Assembly: GCF_003431975.1 (NCBI RefSeq)
Contig: NZ_CP027116.1
Location: forward strand, 2,542,001 to 2,606,000
Direction of reading: 5' to 3'
Length of the DNA: 64,000 nucleotides
Source: Bacillus pumilus
Lineage (GTDB): Bacteria > Bacillota > Bacilli > Bacillales > Bacillaceae
The notes beneath the pieces are model-generated. The model had not been told where the DNA came from. It was given only the letters and a program-made list of their open reading frames with translations, and made no database searches. The position numbers and the translations under genes were made by a program. Positions 19,793 through 31,392 of this stretch are shown in pieces; the stretch's first letter is position 1, and each line of letters opens with the position of its first letter.

Positions 19793-20455
19793 TCATCTCT
19801 TCTTGATCACTTCGTCTTTCAAATCAATATAAAAGGTCTTTTGATTAAAGCTACAGTAGGAGATTTGCTCTATGTCATGATAGCCTCTTTTGGCAAGCTC
19901 ATCTTTTAGCCATTGTTCATTTTGATTAATTTGCTTCAGATGGTCATGCTGCACAATTCCATCTGCAATAAGCGGAAGTTCAAGCGCGGCATGTGTGTGC
20001 TTATTTTCTTTTTCAACGACGGCGAGCTTTCCAGATGGCTCTAAAATGGCGTAAGAGACATCCTGAATGCTATCGATGTTGTTTTCTCTTAATTGAATAA
20101 GCAAGTCATCAAAATTGTATCGCTGTTTTCTCATCGCACCTTCGTCGATTTTCCCGTTGATGATGAGCAGGACCGGTTTACCGTCAAGAAAGCGCCGGAC
20201 ACCTTGGAATTTCAATGAGAGGTAGGCAAGTGTAATTTGAATGAAGGTTAACAGCAAAATCGGCCACACCGAATGTAACATATGACCGTCGACTTCTTCT
20301 ATGTCGAGAACCGCAATTTCAGCGATCATCATAAAAATAACAAGATCTAAAATACTCAGTTCACCAATTTCCCTTTTGCCCATTAACCGAAAAATAAACC
20401 AAATGAGAAAATATAAAATGATTGTTCTCATGGAAATGATTAAGATGTCCTGCAT
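19793..20455 (-). CDS. yrbG: YrbG, DUF421 membrane protein
   Basis: A 220-residue protein with three N-terminal membrane segments and a cytoplasmic DUF421/YetF-type domain. Family signatures include LMGKREIGELSILDLVIFMM (near 24-43) and GKPVLLIINGKID. The molecular role is unknown; related B. subtilis genes are expressed during sporulation or stress. ATG 20455 follows GGAGGGTTTTC. It converges with spoVB with one intervening base, so the two transcripts must overlap at their 3' ends unless termination is factor-dependent. Confidence 0.85.
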   Translation of the reverse strand: MQDILIISMRTIILYFLIWFIFRLMGKREIGELSILDLVIFMMIAEIAVLDIEEVDGHMLHSVWPILLLTFIQITLAYLSLKFQGVRRFLDGKPVLLIINGKIDEGAMRKQRYNFDDLLIQLRENNIDSIQDVSYAILEPSGKLAVVEKENKHTHAALELPLIADGIVQHDHLKQINQNEQWLKDELAKRGYHDIEQISYCSFNQKTFYIDLKDEVIKKR

Positions 20456-20620
20456 GTGATGAAAACCCTCCTTCTCCACCATAGCTTGTGTCAAAACACT
20501 TTATTTATGTAGAAAAGAAAGCCTCTGTTTTTATCGTGATAAACATGTCTATTTTTTCTTCACTGTGAATACATTTTAGTAAAAGACAAGCTTCGGTCAA
20601 TTGGAGAGGAGACGAATCAC

Positions 20621-20998
20621 ATGCAGGAAACGAAACAAATCGGAAAAGGCATTTTATCCGGCTTAATTGCCATTTTCATCGTGATGATTGTCACAAGCTT
20701 ACTTGTGTCGCTCATGCTTACCTTCACAAGTATGCAGGAATCATCCTTTAAATGGATGATTATGATTTTGTCCTTTGTAGCGCTTCTATTAGGAGGCATC
20801 ATTTCTGGAGGAAAAGCAAAGGAGCGCGGCTGGCTCATTGGCGCGATCACTTCTATCATCTTTTCTCTCACTGTATTCTTATTTCAATATTTAGGGTTTG
20901 GAGAAACTTTTTCGCCTGAGCAGTTCATTTTCCATGGTGCATTTTTAGGGATTTGTATGCTGGGAGGAATGATTGGTGTCAATCTTCGAGGCAAATAA
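20621..20998 (+). CDS. yrzE: YrzE, TIGR04086-family small membrane protein
   Basis: A 125-residue protein with four membrane segments and Gly-rich turns (LLLGGIISGGKAKERGW near 65-81). It resembles B. subtilis YrzE, of unknown function. ATG 20621 follows GGAGAGGAG. It is monocistronic, followed by a shared bidirectional terminator. Confidence 0.83.
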   Translation: MQETKQIGKGILSGLIAIFIVMIVTSLLVSLMLTFTSMQESSFKWMIMILSFVALLLGGIISGGKAKERGWLIGAITSIIFSLTVFLFQYLGFGETFSPEQFIFHGAFLGICMLGGMIGVNLRGK

Positions 20999-20999
20999 A

Positions 21000-21029
21000 A
21001 AAAAGAGCGGATGATATCGCTCTTTTTTT
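21000..21029. terminator. Bidirectional terminator between yrzE and yajC
   Basis: AAAAGAGCG/CGCTCTTTT hairpin flanked by an A-run and a T-run, so it can serve both convergent genes. Confidence 0.88.
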
Positions 21030-21048
21030 ATGGCTATGTATCGGAGGA

Positions 21049-21315
21049 TTAGCCTTTGTCAGCTAATTCTCTAATAGCACGACGATCGAAAGTTAAACGG
21101 TTATTTTCGCTTGTTTTGATGACCACTTTTGATTCATCAATGTAGTCGATTTCACCGTGTAAACCACCGATTGTGACGATTTTATCGCCTTTTGATAAAG
21201 ATTGCTGCATCTGACGCACAGCTTTCTGTTGCTTTTGCTGTGGACGGATTAACAAGAAGTAAAGCACAGCAAACATGACAACAATCATAATGATTGAACC
21301 CATACCACCATCCAT
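21049..21315 (-). CDS. yajC: YajC (YrbF), preprotein translocase accessory subunit
   Basis: An 88-residue protein with one N-terminal membrane helix (about 5-24), the conserved FLLIRPQQKQQKA, and a small cytoplasmic domain (GDKIVTIGGLHGEID). It associates with SecDF and SecYEG. It is the last gene of a ruvA-ruvB-yrzS-queA-tgt-yajC series. ATG 21315 follows AAAGGGGTGAAATAG. Confidence 0.94.
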   Translation of the reverse strand: MDGGMGSIIMIVVMFAVLYFLLIRPQQKQQKAVRQMQQSLSKGDKIVTIGGLHGEIDYIDESKVVIKTSENNRLTFDRRAIRELADKG

Positions 21316-21362
21316 TCTATTTCACCCCTTTCTAAAGCATTGTAAAGCCTTTCGTTTATGCG

Positions 21363-23568
<2,206 letters not shown>

Positions 23569-23602
23569 TTCCTTCACCTATTCTATAGTTAACTAGTTAA
23601 TG

Positions 23603-23803
23603 TTATTTCATCCGTCCAAAGATATTAAGTAAAATGGTTAATACAACGCTAATGACAATGCATGTAATGACAGGAAAAAAGAACGTCACATTCCCTTTTT
23701 TTACAAAAATATCACCCGGAAGCTTACCAACCAATTGAAATACTAATCCTGCGGCAAAAAGGACACCACCTAAAATCATCAATATTTTAGGGAATTCAGT
23801 CAC
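23603..23803 (-). CDS. yrzS: DUF2905-family small membrane protein (YrzS-like)
   Basis: A 66-residue protein with two membrane segments around the conserved [19 protein letters not shown], as in DUF2905. It starts with GTG at 23803, overlapping the ruvB stop by 8 bp, with GGAGGT 8 bases upstream inside ruvB. Translation is therefore probably coupled to ruvB. The frame is open further upstream inside ruvB, but that part has no start signal. Function unknown; the symbol is given by position and is less certain. Confidence 0.8.
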   Translation of the reverse strand: MTEFPKILMILGGVLFAAGLVFQLVGKLPGDIFVKKGNVTFFFPVITCIVISVVLTILLNIFGRMK

Positions 23804-24800
23804 GAATCGGAACCTCCATTTGAAAATGTTCATACGCTTCTCTTGTGACGACCCGTCCTCTCGGTGTTCTTTGCAGGAAACCAATTTGCAGTAAATAAGG
23901 TTCGTACACATCTTCAATCGTATGTGATTCTTCTCCAATTGTCGCTGAGATTGTATCAAGCCCTACAGGACCGCCTCTAAATTTTTCAATCATGCTTAAA
24001 AGCAGCTTATGATCTATATGGTCGAGGCCCAGCCTGTCAACTTGAAGGCGCTCAAGGGCATCTTCCGCAATATCTTGAGTAATCGCATGATTCCCAAGCA
24101 CCTGCGCAAAATCTCTTACTCTTCTGAGCAGACGATTGGCAACCCTCGGCGTACCCCGGGAACGTCTTGCGATCTCTTCGGCTGAGCGAAGGTCAATCCC
24201 AATCTCGAACAGCTCGGCTGTTCTTGAGACAATGTGAGCCAAATCTCTTTGCTCATAGTATTCCAATCTTGCATGTACCCCAAACCTATCGCGAAGCGGC
24301 GCTGTTAAAAGTCCGACACGCGTCGTGGCACCTACAAGTGTAAATGGCGGTAAATCAAGCCGTACAGAGCGGGCTGTATCTCCTTTTCCAATGACAATAT
24401 CTAAACAAAAATCCTCCATTGCCGGATACAGCACTTCCTCAATTGAACGCTGCAAGCGATGAATTTCATCAATGAACAATACATCACCTGGCTCAAGTGA
24501 CGTTAAGATTGCCGCCAGATCGCCAGGACGTTCAATCGCTGGTCCAGACGTTGTACGCAGCTGAACATTCATTTCATTGGCAATGATCGACGCAAGCGTT
24601 GTTTTCCCAAGTCCAGGTGGTCCATATAAAAGGACATGATCGAGTGTTTCCTGCCTCATACGGGCAGCTTCAATAAACACACTGAGATTATCCTTTACTT
24701 TTTGCTGACCGATATATTGGCTAAGTGTCTGTGGCCGCAGACTTTGCTCAATGGCTGATTCATGGTTGTCTGCTTCAGTTGAGACGAGCCGTTCATCCAT
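23796..24800 (-). CDS. ruvB: RuvB, Holliday junction branch-migration helicase
   Basis: A 334-residue AAA+ motor. Walker [11 protein letters not shown] (near 60-69), Walker [10 protein letters not shown], sensor 1 [20 protein letters not shown], and a C-terminal winged helix ending with [13 protein letters not shown]. It works as hexamers with RuvA on four-way junctions. It is 11 bp downstream of ruvA, in an operon controlled by a LexA box. Confidence 0.97.
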   Translation of the reverse strand: MDERLVSTEADNHESAIEQSLRPQTLSQYIGQQKVKDNLSVFIEAARMRQETLDHVLLYGPPGLGKTTLASIIANEMNVQLRTTSGPAIERPGDLAAILTSLEPGDVLFIDEIHRLQRSIEEVLYPAMEDFCLDIVIGKGDTARSVRLDLPPFTLVGATTRVGLLTAPLRDRFGVHARLEYYEQRDLAHIVSRTAELFEIGIDLRSAEEIARRSRGTPRVANRLLRRVRDFAQVLGNHAITQDIAEDALERLQVDRLGLDHIDHKLLLSMIEKFRGGPVGLDTISATIGEESHTIEDVYEPYLLQIGFLQRTPRGRVVTREAYEHFQMEVPIRD

Positions 24801-24811
24801 GAGACATCACC

Positions 24812-25417
24812 CTATTTCAACATTTTTTGTAAAGCTTTTTTCACATATTGATCGGTTGTAAGATTCTTTTCTTCTTTTAGTAATGGAAGAACCTTTTTAA
24901 TTTCGCGATCACCGTATCCAAGAACATTTAAGGCTTCAAGCGCTTCGTCTAATGCTGTTTGCTGCGTTTCGACCTGAATATGGTCCTCGTGATTAAATAG
25001 GTTGCCAATCATTTCCGGCACGACATCGGCTAGCTTTCCTTTTAGATCGAGAATGATTTGTCGTGCTGTCTTTTTGCCAACGCCAGGGAATTTAATAAGG
25101 AATGCTTCATCTTCACGTTCTATCGCTGAGATGACAGCGCCAGGGTCACCGGAAGCAAGAATCGCTAGAGCCCCCTTCGGCCCAATCCCTGTGACATTTA
25201 ACAGTTTTGTGAACAGCGCTTTTTCTTCTCGCGTTTGAAATCCATATAACGAAAAAGCGTCTTCCTTTATGTAATGGTATGTATAAATCGTTTCTTGTTT
25301 ATTGATTTGATAGATAAACGGGTTTGGGCTATAGACTTGATATCCCACTCCGCCGTTTTCTATGACAACATATTGCGGGCACACATAATCAATGGTCCCT
25401 TTAACAAACTCTATCAC
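24812..25417 (-). CDS. ruvA: RuvA, Holliday junction DNA-binding subunit
   Basis: A 201-residue protein with an OB fold ([16 protein letters not shown]), two helix-hairpin-helix motifs ([16 protein letters not shown] and [18 protein letters not shown]), and a C-terminal RuvB-binding domain. The start was placed at GTG 25417, after GAGGTGAAAACG, giving the exact B. subtilis length. An in-frame GTG three codons earlier sits inside the ribosome site. First gene of the operon, SOS-controlled. Confidence 0.96.
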   Translation of the reverse strand: MIEFVKGTIDYVCPQYVVIENGGVGYQVYSPNPFIYQINKQETIYTYHYIKEDAFSLYGFQTREEKALFTKLLNVTGIGPKGALAILASGDPGAVISAIEREDEAFLIKFPGVGKKTARQIILDLKGKLADVVPEMIGNLFNHEDHIQVETQQTALDEALEALNVLGYGDREIKKVLPLLKEEKNLTTDQYVKKALQKMLK

Positions 25418-25480
25418 CGTTTTCACCTCTTTGACTGTTCTTCATTGTAACATAAATCGAGAAGAAAACCGCAATAAAAG

Positions 25481-25494
25481 TTAACATACGTTCG
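25481..25494 (-). promoter_or_regulatory. LexA (SOS) box upstream of ruvA
   Basis: Minus strand CGAACGTATGTTAA matches the Bacillus LexA consensus (CGAAC-N4-GTTCG) except for the last two bases. It lies about 64 bp upstream of the ruvA start and just upstream of a TACAAT -10 candidate. ruvAB is LexA-controlled in B. subtilis. Confidence 0.8.
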
Positions 25495-25525
25495 CTCAGT
25501 ACATTTTTATCATGAAACTACGAAA

Positions 25526-25560
25526 AACAGCTTGCGGCTTTATCGCCAGCAAGCTGTTAC
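25526..25560 (-). terminator. bofC terminator
   Basis: AACAGCTTGC/GCAAGCTGTT hairpin followed on the minus strand by TTTTTCG, directly after the bofC stop codon. Confidence 0.82.
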
Positions 25561-25565
25561 ACGCT

Positions 25566-26078
25566 TTAAAACGATATTTCATTTCGGTAAGGCTTCATGA
25601 CTTCAAGCACATGCTCAAATTCATCCTTTGTTCGAAAAGGAATGCCTTGCTCAAGCTGCTCCTCCACATGACTTTCTAAACGGGACGTATCAATTTGAAA
25701 AAAGAGATGAATAGGCTCCGCCCAGCCGTCAGGCCTTCCATGAAACGTAGAAATCACACCGTCCTCTGATAATCCGATATATCCATTTGCTTTACTTAAT
25801 GGAGAAATATCATCAATTTGCTTTCTAAAAAGCGCAAAATCTTCTTTCTGTTCTACTAGCGTCCAGCCTTTATACTGCGCCCAGAATGTGTCTTTGTCCT
25901 CTAATGATGCCCGGTGTCTTTCAATACTCACATCGCCGTCTAGATAGACTTTTTCAAGCTGTACGGTGATTGAGTTTGACTGCTTTTGCAAGTGTTCTTT
26001 TCCTTCCATATCCGCAGCGAAAAAGAGCACACTTGTCATGATAAGTCCTGTAACGAAACATTTCATCTTCACTTTCAC
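25566..26078 (-). CDS. bofC: BofC, forespore regulator of sigma-K checkpoint
   Basis: A 170-residue protein with a signal peptide (KMKCFVTGLIMTSVLFFAAD near 3-22) and a secreted two-domain body (FWAQYKGWTLVEQ, and CGRPDGWAEPIHLFFQ-like HGRPDGWAEPIHLFFQ). BofC is made in the forespore and restrains SpoIVB, delaying pro-sigma-K processing by SpoIVFB, which is also encoded in this window. The GTG start at 26078 follows GAGGTGTAAATA; a GTG two codons and an ATG four codons later are alternatives. B. subtilis csbX, normally nearby, is absent. Confidence 0.9.
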   Translation of the reverse strand: MKVKMKCFVTGLIMTSVLFFAADMEGKEHLQKQSNSITVQLEKVYLDGDVSIERHRASLEDKDTFWAQYKGWTLVEQKEDFALFRKQIDDISPLSKANGYIGLSEDGVISTFHGRPDGWAEPIHLFFQIDTSRLESHVEEQLEQGIPFRTKDEFEHVLEVMKPYRNEISF

Positions 26079-26305
26079 TATTTACACCTCTTTAGAACAT
26101 GAGATCGATGCATGACATATGTAGTTTGACCCATTTTTCTAAACATTAACCAAATCGATGGCGTGAATATATGGGAAGAGTCTTTCGTTGTATCCTTCAT
26201 TCGTAAATGGTATGTTTTATACAATCCATTACCCTATCGAATGACACGGTTTTTTCATCATTCGTTTTTCAGCCGCATAAACTGAAACCAAAGAAGGTGA
26301 AGTCA

Positions 26306-26950
26306 ATGTCAGATGTCAAAAGATTAGCTGAATCGATTCAGTATCATGAAGATAAACGTTTTCATAAGCTTGCCTTTAAACCGGCAGAGCTTGAGCTGTG
26401 CGGCAAAGGAAGAAGTGCCTATGTCTTTTCATATAAAAAAGACGGCAAAAAAATGGCGCTAAAAGTCTTTTTCCCTTCTTATCAACATATTGCCCGCAAA
26501 GAAGCCGCCATTTATGAAAAACTTTCTGGTTCGTCTTACTACCCTGAGATTTATGAATCTGGGGATCAGTATATTTTAATGGAATATATTAAAGGCTACA
26601 CATTCTATGAATGCCTCACAAAGGGGATTCCTATCAAAAAACAAATGATTGAACAAGTCGATGATGCGCTGGAAGAAGCACGCGAGAAAGGATTGAATCC
26701 TTCTGATATCCATCTGCGGAATTTGATCTTAACAAAGGAAGGCCGAGTGAGGGTTATCGACGTTGCCCGTTTCACACAAACAAAAGCATGCCATCAGTGG
26801 GATGATTTAAAAGCCGCTTACGCCTATTATCAAAAGCCTTTTTTCCCAAAAAAAGCACCGCGTCTGTGGCTTGAAGTGATTGCTTATTTGTATAAAAAGA
26901 ACTGGCTGTCCCGCGGTCAGCTTCATAATCGGAATGATTTTTCTGCATAA
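26306..26950 (+). CDS. yrzF: YrzF, protein-kinase-like protein
   Basis: A 214-residue protein of the kinase fold. It has a Gly-rich loop GKGRSAYVF (33-41), a candidate lysine K53 in ALKVFF, hinge LMEYIKG (91-97), catalytic-type SDIHLRN with D134 and N139, and IDVARF with D152 in place of DFG. Key Lys, Asp and Asn are kept, but the DFG glycine is replaced. It resembles B. subtilis YrzF, next to bofC there too. Its substrate is unknown. ATG 26306 follows AAGAAGGTGA; the upstream 33-codon extension lacks a ribosome site. Confidence 0.8.
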   Translation: MSDVKRLAESIQYHEDKRFHKLAFKPAELELCGKGRSAYVFSYKKDGKKMALKVFFPSYQHIARKEAAIYEKLSGSSYYPEIYESGDQYILMEYIKGYTFYECLTKGIPIKKQMIEQVDDALEEAREKGLNPSDIHLRNLILTKEGRVRVIDVARFTQTKACHQWDDLKAAYAYYQKPFFPKKAPRLWLEVIAYLYKKNWLSRGQLHNRNDFSA

Positions 26951-26951
26951 T

Positions 26952-26977
26952 GAAAGCCGCTCTTTTTGAGCGGCTTT
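26952..26977. terminator. Left copy of duplicated yrzF terminator hairpin
   Basis: GAAAGCCGCTC/GAGCGGCTTT hairpin 2 bp after the yrzF stop. It is repeated with a 3-bp deletion at 27152-27174, beyond repeat copy 3. Confidence 0.75.
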
Positions 26978-27151
26978 CAGATTGTTGACAAAGGGCTAAA
27001 ATGATGTTTATTTTAGCCCTTTGTCTTCTTTTCAGCGTGATAGAAAACCTTTGAAGTCTAGGAAGGACGAGCACCGGAACGGAGCGAATTAGACATTCGT
27101 GAGTACCGACGCGCAGGACTGACACCGAATGCGAGGTGTGTCTACACGCTG
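26978..27151 (+). repeat. Terminator-inserted structured repeat, copy 3 (174 bp, long form)
   Basis: Full-length form: CAGATTGTTGACAAAGGGC start, 16-bp-stem 5' hairpin, TTCAGCGTG near 27030 pairing with CACGCTGAA at the end, a central ACCGGAACGG block, and a 3' hairpin with arms GACAC/GTGTC. In copies 1 and 4 the last hairpin has arms GACAAA/TTTGTC, so at least one pair has changed on both sides. It is flanked by two copies of the yrzF terminator hairpin. Confidence 0.9.
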
Positions 27152-27178
27152 AAAGCTCTTTTTGAGCGGCTTTCTGTT
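27152..27178 (+). terminator. Right copy of duplicated yrzF terminator hairpin
   Basis: AAAGCTC/GAGCGGCTTT hairpin followed by CTGTTTT, so it can terminate plus-strand transcription after the element. It abuts the stop codon of the convergent small gene at 27179. Confidence 0.65.
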
Positions 27179-27361
27179 TTAATCTGTTTCTACATGAATG
27201 CTATTCACATTTAATAGGTTAATGATTTCATTATTCAGCTTAAACCAATGATTCGCTTCTTCTATTTTTTTATACACATCATAGGTAGCTGGGCGTTTCA
27301 ACTCGAAATCAAGCACTTCCCCATTGTTCATATGAAATGTTACCTTAAATACTTTCATCAT
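27179..27361 (-). CDS. Small conserved-looking protein, unknown function
   Basis: A 60-residue ORF: MMKVFKVTFHMNNGEVLDF at the N-terminus and EIINLLNVNSIHVETD at the C-terminus. It is a beta-rich, soluble small protein in appearance; no membrane helix or signal peptide. ATG 27361 is preceded by GGAAGGTGATCTT, a strong ribosome site, which is the main argument that it is real. I do not recognise the family. It is convergent with yrzF and divergent from the 50-residue gene at 27553. Confidence 0.65.
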   Translation of the reverse strand: MMKVFKVTFHMNNGEVLDFELKRPATYDVYKKIEEANHWFKLNNEIINLLNVNSIHVETD

Positions 27362-27552
27362 AAGATCACCTTCCACTCATTCTTGTTCGCTGGCCAAATA
27401 GATCAGCTCTTTTCATTCATTCTCTATTCAATTCGTTTCCCCTCCTTCTTTCCATTCAAACCCAAGAAGTTTAAATTTTGTTTAAATTCTTACAACATCT
27501 CTATTCCTATGTTCTGTAAAGAATTATATTGTTTAAAAGGGAGGTTGTCTTC

Positions 27553-27705
27553 ATGAAACAGAAACAGAAAAAGAAACGAACATCTCCAGAGAGACAAACC
27601 GTCTTTTTTCATGTAACAGATGCACTCATTCCGAGTCTGGACATGGTGGGGGTTGCATTAAAGGCTGTTTTCCACCTTTTAAGAAAAGTCTTTTCAGCCA
27701 TCTGA
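27553..27705 (+). CDS. 50-residue basic/hydrophobic small protein, unknown function
   Basis: ATG 27553 is preceded by AAAAGGGAGGTTGTC, a strong ribosome site. The protein has a very basic N-terminus (MKQKQKKKRTSPERQ) and an amphipathic or weakly hydrophobic C-terminal half (SLDMVGVALKAVFHLLRKVF). It may associate with nucleic acid or with membranes. I do not recognise it. The intergenic region upstream is AT-rich with two GTTTAAATT repeats. It is convergent with thiC. Confidence 0.6.
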   Translation: MKQKQKKKRTSPERQTVFFHVTDALIPSLDMVGVALKAVFHLLRKVFSAI

Positions 27706-27735
27706 TAAAACCCTGCAAGCGTGTGAGGTTCTTTT

Positions 27736-29517
<1,782 letters not shown>

Positions 29518-29544
29518 TCACCGGACAGGATGGAATCAGCACCA

Positions 29545-29717
29545 GCAAAAAACCAGGCTCTAGAAAAGAACCTGGTTTCGTCGTTAGAAATAAACATGAA
29601 TGTCATCATATGACACATGTATCATCTTCAACTTCCCCACGCTGGTACGAGCCAGATCAGGTCCAAAGGGTTAAGAAGCATACACTTCTCTCTCAGCCCA
29701 GCTGTGGGCACCCCTAG
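29545..29717 (-). promoter_or_regulatory. TPP riboswitch with terminator upstream of thiC
   Basis: Minus strand contains the THI-box aptamer (complement of 29717-29631): GGGGTGCCC, GGCTGAGAGAG, ACCCTTTGGACCTGATCTGG and CGTGGGGAAG in the canonical order. About 50 bases later a strong terminator follows (AACCAGG/CCTGGTT plus T-run, 29578-29545). TPP binding should cause premature termination before thiC. A TGCTACACT extended -10 lies upstream near 29745-29753. Confidence 0.95.
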
Positions 29718-29961
29718 TCACATTTATTGATTTCCACAACAGTGTAGCATACAGGTGACATGAAAAAAAGAATTTTCAGGAAAATAGTTCCTTTCCCCTA
29801 TAAAAAATAGCAACTCCTTTGATATGCATCGTTCTATGCATCTTCCACATTCATTATTTCGATAAAATCCGAAATAATTGTTGATCCTTTTCTCCTAATA
29901 TGTATAATTAATCTAAACGGAGAATTTTTATACAACTTTTTTTAAAGGACGTTCTAGTCGA

Positions 29962-30594
29962 TTGCAAACATTTCTCACATTTATCGTCGTAGGATTCTCA
30001 ATTGCTCTGCCAGTTGGAGCGATCACGGTTGAAATGACAAAACAAGGATTAAAAAACGGCTTCTTTCATGGTTTAACCGTAGGAGCAGGCGGCATGACCA
30101 TCGATTTACTACTTATTTTGGCTTTATATGCAGGATTTGCTCAGTTTTTATCATTGCCGTTTGTTCAAATTCCGCTCTGGCTGATTGGAGCCGTATTCTT
30201 AATGATTCTCGCCTACGATTCCATTAAACATGCGGATCAAGACATCCACTTAGCTGGAGAGAAAGTCAATAAATCCTTCGCAAAAACGTATAGAAACGGC
30301 TTGCTTGTGGCGGTATCCCCCGGAAACCTTGTGTTCTGGGTTTCTGTATTCGGTGCTGTACTGGCAGATGCCTATGCAAAAACAGATTCATCTGAGTTTA
30401 TGCTGGCTTCAGGCGGTATTTTGGCAGGGATTCTTCTTCATGACATCGGCCTTCTCACCCTTGTATCATTAACGAGAAAAGTGATGAATCGAACGATGAT
30501 CAAATGGACCTCCATCATTGCTGGTATTTTATTACTTGGATTTGGTTGTTATTTCTTTTACGAATTTTATATAGGGATCAAGGTTTATTTTTAA
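29962..30594 (+). CDS. LysE/RhtB-family amino-acid exporter-like membrane protein
   Basis: A 210-residue protein with six membrane segments. The N-terminal signature GFSIALPVGAITVEMTKQGL (near 11-30) and SPGNLVFWVSVFGAVL (near 119-134) are typical of LysE translocators, which export amino acids or related small molecules. The substrate cannot be told from sequence. The start is TTG 29962 after AAAGGACG. It is monocistronic, ending at a strong shared terminator. Confidence 0.85.
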   Translation: MQTFLTFIVVGFSIALPVGAITVEMTKQGLKNGFFHGLTVGAGGMTIDLLLILALYAGFAQFLSLPFVQIPLWLIGAVFLMILAYDSIKHADQDIHLAGEKVNKSFAKTYRNGLLVAVSPGNLVFWVSVFGAVLADAYAKTDSSEFMLASGGILAGILLHDIGLLTLVSLTRKVMNRTMIKWTSIIAGILLLGFGCYFFYEFYIGIKVYF

Positions 30595-30596
30595 GA

Positions 30597-30632
30597 AAAG
30601 GCTAAAGTTCTTTAGGAACTTTAGCCTTTTTT
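30597..30632. terminator. Bidirectional terminator between lysE-like gene and coxA
   Basis: Perfect stem AAAGGCTAAAGTTC/GAACTTTAGCCTTT with flanking A- and T-runs, between convergent genes. Confidence 0.92.
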
Positions 30633-30642
30633 ATGCTTCAAC

Positions 30643-31260
30643 TTATCGGGTCATACCTGTTTGGCCTGTTTCAAATTGTGTTCTTCTCATATCTCTGAAG
30701 CGTGTGAACGCACCTTCGTCTTTGATGACTTGAACAGCTCTTCCGTCCGCATAACGAGTTGCTGCTTCTTCTACTTGTGATACACCCTCTGACGTCAGAC
30801 GTCCATCTGACTTAATCGCAATATACACATTTTCATCTGTCACCATCACTTGAGAGTCTGCCACATGATTCATTTTATTGACACGGTTGGCAATTTTTCT
30901 TGAACGCTGGACGTTCTCTTGTTTATCGTAGCCAGAGAACGACATTTGGTTATGATAATTCATATCTCCATGACTGTAGCGTCCATCTCCACCTGCGAGA
31001 GGCATGCGATCATCGGCTTGAGGACGGGTGCGATAATCAACATTCGTTGTATTCCCACCGTTCATCCCTTCCATGAGTTCAGAAACTGGTCCTTGATGAT
31101 CTTGGTTATTGTCAGCTGCACGATTATTCGAATGGTATCCGACTGGCTGACCTGATTGATTATGCCGTGTATCTACACCTGCATTGTCATTTGTGCCACA
31201 TGCTGTTAACCCGATAGGAAGAAGCACTAATGCGATCGTTTTTTGCCATTTTTGTCTCAA
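30643..31260 (-). CDS. coxA: CoxA (YrbB), YhcN/YlaJ-family spore cortex lipoprotein
   Basis: A 205-residue lipoprotein. The lipobox LTAC lies near residues 18-21 of the TTG-started frame (LRQKWQKTIALVLLPIG). The C-terminal YhcN/YlaJ domain includes RSRKIANRVNKMNHVADSQV and DGRAVQVIKDEGAFTRFRDM. It matches B. subtilis CoxA, a cortex-associated protein, directly downstream of safA. TTG 31260 follows CAGGGGGT; the longer open frame has no ribosome site. A weak safA terminator lies between. Confidence 0.87.
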   Translation of the reverse strand: MRQKWQKTIALVLLPIGLTACGTNDNAGVDTRHNQSGQPVGYHSNNRAADNNQDHQGPVSELMEGMNGGNTTNVDYRTRPQADDRMPLAGGDGRYSHGDMNYHNQMSFSGYDKQENVQRSRKIANRVNKMNHVADSQVMVTDENVYIAIKSDGRLTSEGVSQVEEAATRYADGRAVQVIKDEGAFTRFRDMRRTQFETGQTGMTR

Positions 31261-31357
31261 ACGAAAAACCCCCTGTACAAATTCAATCTCTTGAGCACAA
31301 ACAGGCTCTGTTTTAGCATGTACAGTTAGGAAAAAAATCACGCTGTCAGTTATAAAC

Positions 31358-31387
31358 AAAAAAAGGAACGATTGAGATCGTCCCTTC
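31358..31387 (-). terminator. safA terminator
   Basis: GGGACGAT/ATCGTTCC hairpin followed by a T-run on the minus strand, 6 bp after the safA stop codon. It may be partly permissive, as coxA follows. Confidence 0.7.
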
Positions 31388-31392
31388 TGTCA

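Noticed and set aside
18987..19832. A 281-codon plus-strand frame overlapping spoVB
   Set aside because: It is the shifted frame of spoVB, with composition rich in Cys, Arg and Trp and no family resemblance.
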